Positions 1 to 5,513 of a DNA stretch of 12,961 nt are shown here, in pieces. The stretch is from DATJFQ01 sp035495555. GTDB taxonomy: Bacteria > Acidobacteriota > Vicinamibacteria > Vicinamibacterales > 2-12-FULL-66-21. Within the stretch, counting starts at the first letter, position 1, and every line of letters starts with the position of its first letter. Under the pieces are notes generated by a model. It saw only the letters and a list, made by a program, of their open reading frames with translations. It had not been told where the DNA came from and ran no database searches. The DNA lies in assembly GCA_035495555.1 (NCBI GenBank), contig DATJFQ010000089.1, positions 1 through 12,961 on the forward strand, written 5' to 3'. The translations under genes were made by a program, and so were the position numbers.

Positions 1-28
1 TCCGATCCCGCGCGAGACCCTGGTCGAA

Positions 29-226
29 CTACGCCGACGCCGCCGTCTGCAGGCCCGCCGCGATGTTGGTGAAGATCTGGTTCACGCTGGTGCCGGCAGC
101 CTGGACCGCGCCAAACGCCACGAGCGCAATCAGCGCCACGAGCAGCGCGTACTCGAGCAGGTCCTGGCCCTCTTCGTTGCGGCGGAAGTTACGGACGATC
201 GACTGGACGATGTTCACGAGCTGCAT
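29..226 (-). CDS. Flp/Fap-type class III pilin (type IVb prepilin)
   Basis: This 65-residue protein is the structural subunit of a Flp (Tad) pilus, assembled in the envelope by the Tad secretion machinery after cleavage by a prepilin peptidase. The sequence shows a short polar leader ending NEEG (Gly20). The processing motif GQDLLEY follows, with Glu25 and Tyr26 in the canonical G-X4-EY arrangement, and then a hydrophobic helix at about residues 23-43. The mature subunit would be about 45 residues, normal for the family. The ATG at 224-226 was chosen because a strong ribosome-binding site (GGGGGAGGA on the minus strand, 231-239) lies 5 nt upstream and the leader then has the expected length. 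The reading frame stays open far upstream, to 808, but that extension has no pilin character and runs through the divergent promoter region. Other tad genes are not in the window and could lie left of position 1. Family identification is confident. Confidence 0.93.
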   Translation of the reverse strand: MQLVNIVQSIVRNFRRNEEGQDLLEYALLVALIALVAFGAVQAAGTSVNQIFTNIAAGLQTAASA

Positions 227-230
227 GAGT

Positions 231-239
231 TCCTCCCCC
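231..239 (-). promoter_or_regulatory. Strong ribosome-binding site of the pilin gene
   Basis: The minus strand reads GGGGGAGGA here, with 4-5 nt to the ATG at 226. It is the best Shine-Dalgarno match in the window and fixes the pilin start. It fits a highly expressed structural protein. Confidence 0.75.
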
Positions 240-282
240 TGAGAGGGTGATGAAGCACCGCGCGCCTGCGCGATGCGAATGT

Positions 283-296
283 GCGGCATGTGCCGC
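283..296. promoter_or_regulatory. Palindrome GCGGCA-TG-TGCCGC, possible operator
   Basis: Perfect 6-bp inverted repeats are separated by 2 bp. The site lies 57 bp upstream of the pilin start codon, a position suited to a pilin promoter or leader. A closely related palindrome lies at 320-331. Operator function is inference. Confidence 0.3.
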
Positions 297-319
297 GTCC
301 TGTTGTTGCTGTGCGCGCC

Positions 320-331
320 GCGGCATGCCGC
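320..331. promoter_or_regulatory. Palindrome GCGGCATGCCGC, possible operator
   Basis: A perfect 12-bp palindrome shares the half-site GCGGCA with the element at 283-296. The two centres are about 36 bp apart. Paired related palindromes ahead of a gene can be the two sites of a dimeric regulator. GC-rich palindromes also arise by chance, so confidence is low. Confidence 0.28.
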
Positions 332-619
332 CGCGTCACGCAGAGCCCAATCGCAACCGACATGCCACGGCGTGCAGCTGCGCCAGGCGCACACGCCGCA
401 AACGCAATGATGCGCTGTGAGTTGCGGGCCGCAGGCGACCGTCTCGCGGTGCAGAAATGGGCCATTGCGCACACGCCGGAAGAGGCGCGGCAGCATCACT
501 TCCGTAACCGCGGCCGCAAATTTCGTGAGCGCCATCGCGCGCGCCGCCCGCATCGCGCGTGCACGTGTCATCGCTGCTCGCCGCTTAACGCAAGCCACAC
601 CGTGACTTGCAGCCGCGGA

Positions 620-631
620 CTGGCGCGCCAG
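620..631. promoter_or_regulatory. Palindrome CTGGCGCGCCAG upstream of the small membrane gene
   Basis: A perfect 12-bp palindrome lies 65-76 bp upstream of the ATG at 696. Position and symmetry would suit a regulator site for the plus-strand operon, but there is no other support. Confidence 0.22.
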
Positions 632-665
632 ACAGGTCGGCACACCCATTGCCATAAAGAAGACG

Positions 666-680
666 CACTCCGGAGGAGTG
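666..680 (+). promoter_or_regulatory. Inverted repeat covering a GGAGG ribosome-binding-like sequence
   Basis: CACTCC and GGAGTG flank a 3-nt GGA, so a plus-strand RNA could pair CUCC with part of a GGAGGAG motif. The motif directly abuts a GTG (678), too close for normal initiation, and lies 18 nt from the ATG at 696. Its role for the downstream gene is therefore unclear. It may be a weak translational switch or a coincidence. Confidence 0.25.
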
Positions 681-695
681 AACACGGGGGCTTTT

Positions 696-959
696 ATGAA
701 ACTGGGAGTCCGGGAAAGCGCACTGTCGGTCGCCGTCTTCGTCGTCGTCGTGTTCGGCCTGACGATGTTCGATCCGCGCGTACGCGACACGCTGTCGGAT
801 CTGTTCACCTCTGGAAGCGTCTCGCCGTTCGGCGAGCGGATGACCGACGTCGGATCCGCGCTCTGGACCTCCGCGCGGTATCAAACGCTCGACAACTCGC
901 CGGTGGTTGTTTTCGCAACGGTGGGCACAGTGCTCGCCGTGTTGATGATGAGGAGCTAG
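696..959 (+). CDS. Small two-helix membrane protein, unknown function
   Basis: I do not recognise this 87-residue protein. It has two strongly hydrophobic segments, residues about 9-25 (SVAVFVVVVFGLTMF region) and 69-85 (PVVVFATVGTVLAVLMM region). A polar loop of about 43 residues joins them, so it is probably an inner-membrane protein with both ends on the same side. The ATG at 696 was chosen because a G-rich stretch (CGGGGG, 685-690) lies 5 nt upstream. An in-frame GTG at 678 would add six residues but directly abuts GGAGGA. The stop codon shares its last base with the GTG start of the next gene (TAGTG), so the two are almost certainly one transcript. The divergent pilin suggests a possible role in pilus assembly or its regulation, but that is inference from position alone. 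Confidence 0.7.
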   Translation: MKLGVRESALSVAVFVVVVFGLTMFDPRVRDTLSDLFTSGSVSPFGERMTDVGSALWTSARYQTLDNSPVVVFATVGTVLAVLMMRS

Positions 960-2842
960 TGGCGCTCGTTCTCGCTATCGAACCCGACCTGCGCCAGGCT
1001 GAAATCCTGACGCGCATCGTCCGCGAGAAAGTGAAGGCGGACGTCGTGATCGTCGACTCGCGCGATGCGGCCATGGAGGCGATGCGCACCGCGGTGCCGG
1101 ATGTAATGCTGCTCAGCGCGCTTCTCTCGCCGCGCGACGAGGACGAGCTCGTCGCACATCTCCGCAGGCTGGAAGGCGCGGAGCACCTGCAGACACATAC
1201 GATTCCGCAGTTGGCGTCGTCAGGCGGTGACGGCCACTCGGGTCCTGCGCGCGGCCTGCTGAAGGCATTCCGCCGCAAGAAGGACCCTGTTCAACCTGTC
1301 TCGGGATGCGATCCGGATCTCTTCGCGCAGGAGATTCGCGTGTTCCTCGAGCAGGCCGAGCAGAAGCGTCACGAGCGCGCCGAGGATCTGAAATACCGTC
1401 CAGCGGCAGCCGCCGCCAAAGCGGCCTTTGCGGCGGAGGCGAAGCCGGTGAGGGAGGAGCCGGAGATTTCCGTCCCGACGACCTCCTGGGACTCACCGTT
1501 CGAGTGGAGAAAGAGCGACACGGGGCCCACGCCGCTCGCATCCTTCGAGGAGAAACAGACGCCGCACCCACCGAGCTTCCAGCCTGCCGAAGAACCGGCA
1601 GGGGATGTGGACTTCGATTGGAGCGCACACCTGCTCGAACCCTCCTCGCTTCGCCGCCACGGCGTCGTTCCCGAGCCGCCGGCCCATCCCGTCGAGGAGT
1701 CGACGTTCGCCACGGATCATCTCCTCGAGGCGCATACGGCGACATCGGAGCCGCAGCCGCTCGAAATGCAGTCGGACATTCCAGCGGAATCGCACCCGCT
1801 CGAGGCGGATGCCGTATTGGCGAGCGAACCCGACGCGCTCGAGGACCATCCGGAGATTGCACCCGAACCGCAGGGGATTGAGGCGCAGGCGGCTGAACCC
1901 GTATCAGAGACTGTGGCGGCGGCAGCCGCGCCGGTGGAACTTACGCCCGAACCGCAGGCCTTCGAGCCCCAAGGCGACGAACCGCAGCACTTCGAGCCCC
2001 ACAACGAGCTCTTCGCGAACGAGCGGCTCGAGGCGCCGGAGCTGTTCGAAACGTTTGTGCCAGCTCCGGTCGAGGAACTGCAACCGGAAGCCGCTGCCGA
2101 CGCGCCGCGAGCGTTTGATACCGCTGCGCCAGGCGAAGAGGTCGTGCAGGCCGCAATGCCGGCCGAAAGCTCGATCGCAACGCCGGAGGAAATCGAGGCA
2201 TACGGCCGCGTTGAAGCGCCGGCCGTTCCACCCGCCTCGATCATGGAGCCGTCGTCCGTTCTCGAAGAGTTGTTTTCGATCGAGTGCATCATCGATCCCG
2301 AGCCGGCGCACCATGAACCGGCGGCAGCGGTACCGGCGGCCATCGAGGTTTCGTCTGCAGACGCGCCTCTGGAAGAAGAGGAGATCGATCTCAGCTGGAC
2401 GGTCGAGAGTGTCCGATTGGATGCGGTGTCAGCAGACGCCTTCGACGCACCTGCCGAGACGAGGGAGGTCGAAGCTTTGGGCTCGGAGGCCGTCGCGCTT
2501 ACGTTCGATCAGAGCGAGGCTGAGCGAGTCACGGCCGACGCGGAATTGTCCGGCGAGCCGCCGGCCCGACGGACGGTGAATCTCGGGCCGCTCGCGACCT
2601 GGGCACGCCTCGAACGGAAGACGGACGACGAGCGGCGTCCCGGCAGCGACATGCGCGAGATCATCGAGCGGCTGGCTGTTCCGCCGCACATTGCCGGCGT
2701 GTCGTACGCCCGCGGCGTGCGGATCCGGCGGGTTCGCGTCGCCGGCGCGCGCGACCGGCGCCGCCCTGCCGATCAAGCGGGGCCGGTGATTTTGTCGCGC
2801 CGCGCACTGGCCGAGTCCCGCTCGCCCGGCGCAACGGCCTGA
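959..2842 (+). CDS. Degenerate receiver-like protein with long acidic low-complexity region
   Basis: This 627-residue protein has three parts. Residues 1-90 look like a response-regulator receiver: a hydrophobic strand and acidic pair (LAIEPD, Glu8/Asp10), then a PDVMLLSALLSPRDED segment. Ser53 stands where a true receiver has its phosphorylated Asp, so it is probably not controlled by classical phosphotransfer. From about residue 190 to 530 the protein is rich in Glu, Pro and Ala, with recurring EPQ/EPE-type units, and is probably disordered. The last 90 residues are Arg-rich and basic. The GTG at 959 was chosen because it overlaps the upstream stop by one base, has AGGAG just before it (951-955), and starts the receiver fold correctly. 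The frame is open back to 281, but that part overlaps the previous gene. CpaE/TadZ proteins of Flp pilus systems also carry atypical receiver heads, so a pilus-related scaffold is possible. No ATPase domain is present, so it is not CpaE itself. Confidence 0.75.
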   Translation: MALVLAIEPDLRQAEILTRIVREKVKADVVIVDSRDAAMEAMRTAVPDVMLLSALLSPRDEDELVAHLRRLEGAEHLQTHTIPQLASSGGDGHSGPARGLLKAFRRKKDPVQPVSGCDPDLFAQEIRVFLEQAEQKRHERAEDLKYRPAAAAAKAAFAAEAKPVREEPEISVPTTSWDSPFEWRKSDTGPTPLASFEEKQTPHPPSFQPAEEPAGDVDFDWSAHLLEPSSLRRHGVVPEPPAHPVEESTFATDHLLEAHTATSEPQPLEMQSDIPAESHPLEADAVLASEPDALEDHPEIAPEPQGIEAQAAEPVSETVAAAAAPVELTPEPQAFEPQGDEPQHFEPHNELFANERLEAPELFETFVPAPVEELQPEAAADAPRAFDTAAPGEEVVQAAMPAESSIATPEEIEAYGRVEAPAVPPASIMEPSSVLEELFSIECIIDPEPAHHEPAAAVPAAIEVSSADAPLEEEEIDLSWTVESVRLDAVSADAFDAPAETREVEALGSEAVALTFDQSEAERVTADAELSGEPPARRTVNLGPLATWARLERKTDDERRPGSDMREIIERLAVPPHIAGVSYARGVRIRRVRVAGARDRRRPADQAGPVILSRRALAESRSPGATA

Positions 2843-2998
2843 CGCCAGTCGCCAGTAGCCAGTAGCCAGTGGCCAGTAGCCAGTGGCCAGTGGCCAGTGG
2901 CCAGTGGCCAGTTAACAGTTGCCAGTCCGCTGGCTAACTGAAAACTGCTTACTGGTTACTGGTTACTGGCTACTGGCAACTGATCACTGGTCACTGGT
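2843..2998 (+). repeat. Phased heptamer repeat array folding into a long hairpin
   Basis: The array starts at the base after the upstream stop codon. Units 1-12 (2843-2926) are NGCCAGT, except one TAACAGT. Unit 13 (CCGCTGG) is the centre. Units 14-22 (2934-2996) end in ACTG. The 7-nt register is unbroken across the inversion. The halves pair: the apex is GCCAG/CTGGC (2921-2925 with 2930-2934) around the loop TCCG. After one bulged T (2935), pairing continues almost without break to about 2858 with 2998. Many units pair as GGCCAGU with ACUGGUU, using two G-U wobbles, which works only in plus-strand RNA. Role unknown: 3'-end protection, termination or insulation between operons are possible. 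There is no run of T after it, so it is not a classical intrinsic terminator. Confidence 0.9.
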
Positions 2999-3041
2999 CT
3001 GTCCGGCACATCCTTTGCCCCAGGCGGACACCGCACCTGCG

Positions 3042-5513
3042 GTGCCTTCGAAAACGCCTGTGGACGCCGACCCCCATCGCGAAAACTGCGATCACCCCGT
3101 CGATCGCACGTTGCAGCCGCTGCCCTCCGGAGTCACGGCCGGGTGCCGTGTCGTCGTTCGTTCGCGCCGGTGGCGGCTCGATGCGATTGACTCCTACGAA
3201 GACTGCTGCGGACTCCATCTCACCTCCACTGAAGACGAAGACTCGCGGGTCCTGTTGTGGCCGTTCGATCGACCGGTTGCTGATCGGCTGCGTCAACACG
3301 CACAGGTGCTTCGGCCGCGTGTGTGGTTACACCACCTTCGCGAAGCAGCGGAAGCGGACCGTCCTGCGATCCATTTGTTGACGCAAACCGGAGGGGCCCC
3401 GCCGGCAATACTTCCGTACCAGATCCAGCCTGCACTGGAGATCGCCGCAGGCGCGCGGCGCGTGCTGCTGGCAGACGAAGTCGGCCTCGGCAAAACCATT
3501 GAGGCCGGCTGGATCGTCACCGACACAATCGCACGACGTCCGGACGCGCGTGTGCTGATCGCCGTGCCGGCGGGCCTGCGCGCGCAGTGGGCGCAGGAAC
3601 TCCGGCGGTTCTTCGCCGTCAACCCCATCGCAGTCGACGCGCGTTCGCTGATCGTCCGCATCAGCGACCTGCCACCGGACGTGAACGTCTGGACGCCGCC
3701 GGGCGTCTACATCGTTTCGCTTGATTTCCTGAAGCGTCCCGACATCGCCGCGTCTGCGCAGTATGTCGTCTGGGACCTGCTCGTCGTCGACGAAGCGCAC
3801 GTCGCCACCATGCCGACTGAGCGCCACCGCGCTCTCGAACCGATCGCCAGGCGTTCGCGCGTCGTGGTGCTCCTCACCGCCACCCCGTTCTCAGGAGACG
3901 ACGCGAGCTTTGCGTCGTTGATGTCGCTCGGCGGGGCACCCGGCGACGATCCACCGCGGATGTTCCGCCGGTCGCGCGGCGATGTCGGCGACAGGCGGCG
4001 GCGCCATCATCGGTTCGCACGAGTGCGGCTCACGAGGGTCGAGCGGGGGCTTCAGCGGATGCTGCATCGGTATTGTCGCGAGGTATGGAGCAACGCCCCT
4101 TCGTCGGAAGGACGACTTGCCGCAATCGTGCTTCGGAAGCGCGGGCTCTCGTCTCCGGGCGCGCTCAGTCGCTCGCTTCGGCGGCGTCTGCGGCTGCTCT
4201 CTGCGTCTCAGGAATTCGGGGTGCAGCTTTCGCTGTTTCCCCAGGAGATTGATGAGGAGGACGCTGAACCGTCGACCGTTCTCGCGGCGCCAGGCTTGAC
4301 CGACGCCGGCCGCGAACGTAGCTGGCTCGAGCGGCTCATCGCCGCCGCTGACAGCGCCGGCGGCGCGAACTCCAAACTGGAGTACCTGCAACGTCTGCTC
4401 CGTCGCCTGCGCGGTGAAGCCGCCGTTGTATTTACGGAGTTCCGCGACACGCTCGCCGACCTCGCAGACCTGTTCCCCGAAGCCTTGCGAATTCACGGCG
4501 GGCTGACTCCGGGTGAACGCGCCGCCGTGCAGGCGCAATTCAATGCAGCCGGCGGACTGCTGTTCGCCACCGATGCCGCCGCTTACGGACTGAACCTGCA
4601 CGGGTGCTGTCGCCTGGTCGTGAACTTCGAGCTGCCCTGGAATCCGGCGCGCCTCGAGCAGCGCATCGGTCGGGTCGACCGCATCGGCCAGGCACGGGCG
4701 GTCCACGCGACGACCCTCGTCGCCGGCGACACGGCAGAAGACTTCGTCGTCGCCAACGTGGCGCGGCGGCTCTGGCGCGTCGCCGCATCGTTCGGGCCAG
4801 GCGATCGTCTCGCGGCGCTGCTCGATGACGCGCGCGTCGCGGGCATGGTCGTCGGTAACGAGCCCGTCGTCGATCTGATCGTGCCGCCCCTTGTCGCCAG
4901 GCAGGAAGTCTCTCCGGCTGCGATTCAGGAAGCCGCGCGGCTGAAAGCCGTCGTCGCGCGCGCGACGGCGCCGCCACGGTATTCGCGCCGCGATAACCGC
5001 GCCCGCGCGATAACGTCCATCGCCTCTTCTGCGACGCTGCCGCCGGGCATCGTCACGCTCGTACAGTGGACGCTGCGCGAGCCGTCAGGACGTCTTGTCG
5101 CGTGCCGCACGCTGACGATACACGTCAGCGAACGATTCTCTCGTCCAGCGCGCGCTGCTGACGCGAGACGAATCGCACTCGAGTTCCTCGCCGCGCACTC
5201 GAAGGAGCTTCTCGATCGCGCGAGCGTTGAATTCAGCGAATTACGCCGTCGTTCGGCCGACGCGCATGGTCTCGCGCTTCACGTGCAGGCAGAGCGGGAG
5301 CGGCAGATGCTTCCAACTGAGGAACACGCCCATCCATCGCAGCCCGGCCTCTTCGATCATCGCGTGCAGCGGGAAGCTGCTGCGGTGGAGGCGCACAGAG
5401 GCGCCATCCGGGAAGAAACCCAGCGGCGGCTTCGCAGCATCAGTAATGCGACGGCGATTGAAGATCGCATCGAGATCATCGGGCTCCTCCTGCTCTGGAG
5501 CGACGGGGCGTGA
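3042..5513 (+). CDS. SNF2-family DNA helicase/translocase, probable defence module
   Basis: This is a superfamily 2 ATPase of the SNF2/RapA type, expected to translocate on double-stranded DNA. With this start (823 residues) it shows a short N-terminal beta domain (about 25-100) and then motif I DEVGLGKT (145-152). The DEAH box is at 250-253 and motif III LTATP at 278-282. The C-terminal helicase lobe has ATDAAAYGLNL (about 509-519) and the arginine-finger motif QRIGRVDRIGQ (540-550). All core motifs are intact. The C-terminal 200 residues are helical and charged, with no nuclease motif I can see. The start is uncertain: GTG at 3042 or 3060 and TTG at 3111 are in frame, and none has a good ribosome-binding site. 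The frame opens at 2919, but that part only translates the heptamer repeats. The stop overlaps the methylase start by 4 nt. The pairing resembles DrmD with DrmMI of DISARM class 1, or the BREX type 3 helicase with PglXI. Length is somewhat short for DrmD. Confidence 0.85.
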   Translation: MPSKTPVDADPHRENCDHPVDRTLQPLPSGVTAGCRVVVRSRRWRLDAIDSYEDCCGLHLTSTEDEDSRVLLWPFDRPVADRLRQHAQVLRPRVWLHHLREAAEADRPAIHLLTQTGGAPPAILPYQIQPALEIAAGARRVLLADEVGLGKTIEAGWIVTDTIARRPDARVLIAVPAGLRAQWAQELRRFFAVNPIAVDARSLIVRISDLPPDVNVWTPPGVYIVSLDFLKRPDIAASAQYVVWDLLVVDEAHVATMPTERHRALEPIARRSRVVVLLTATPFSGDDASFASLMSLGGAPGDDPPRMFRRSRGDVGDRRRRHHRFARVRLTRVERGLQRMLHRYCREVWSNAPSSEGRLAAIVLRKRGLSSPGALSRSLRRRLRLLSASQEFGVQLSLFPQEIDEEDAEPSTVLAAPGLTDAGRERSWLERLIAAADSAGGANSKLEYLQRLLRRLRGEAAVVFTEFRDTLADLADLFPEALRIHGGLTPGERAAVQAQFNAAGGLLFATDAAAYGLNLHGCCRLVVNFELPWNPARLEQRIGRVDRIGQARAVHATTLVAGDTAEDFVVANVARRLWRVAASFGPGDRLAALLDDARVAGMVVGNEPVVDLIVPPLVARQEVSPAAIQEAARLKAVVARATAPPRYSRRDNRARAITSIASSATLPPGIVTLVQWTLREPSGRLVACRTLTIHVSERFSRPARAADARRIALEFLAAHSKELLDRASVEFSELRRRSADAHGLALHVQAERERQMLPTEEHAHPSQPGLFDHRVQREAAAVEAHRGAIREETQRRLRSISNATAIEDRIEIIGLLLLWSDGA

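Larger units (their letters stand above)
227..695. other. Divergent intergenic region between pilin and plus-strand genes
   Basis: This 469-nt stretch separates the minus-strand pilin from the plus-strand gene at 696 and should hold both promoters. Long reading frames cross it on both strands, as expected in GC-rich DNA, but none has a recognisable protein or a well-placed ribosome-binding site. It holds perfect palindromes at 283-296, 320-331 and 620-631, a repeated 12-mer (GCGCACACGCCG at 387-398 and 467-478, exactly 80 bp apart), and an inverted repeat at 666-680 over a Shine-Dalgarno-like GGAGG. I could not identify a convincing -35/-10 pair or a sigma-54 site. Confidence 0.6.

Noticed and set aside
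227..695. tRNA or other structured RNA gene in the long intergenic region
   Set aside because: No cloverleaf, anticodon-arm or known riboswitch core could be made out; only short palindromes are present.
227..808. Upstream extension of the pilin frame to a 259-residue protein
   Set aside because: The strong ribosome-binding site and the normal prepilin leader place the start at 226; the extension crosses the divergent promoter region and the opposite small gene.
281..958. Upstream extension of the receiver-like gene
   Set aside because: It overlaps the small membrane gene in another frame and reads as Arg/His/Ala-rich noise; the GTG at 959 has coupling and a ribosome-binding sequence.
2843..2998. 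CRISPR array
   Set aside because: Units are 7 nt with no spacers and the array inverts in the middle, unlike CRISPR repeats of 23-47 nt with unique spacers.
2843..2998. Classical intrinsic terminator
   Set aside because: The hairpin is far longer than usual and no T-run follows it; a role in ending transcripts remains possible but not in the standard form.
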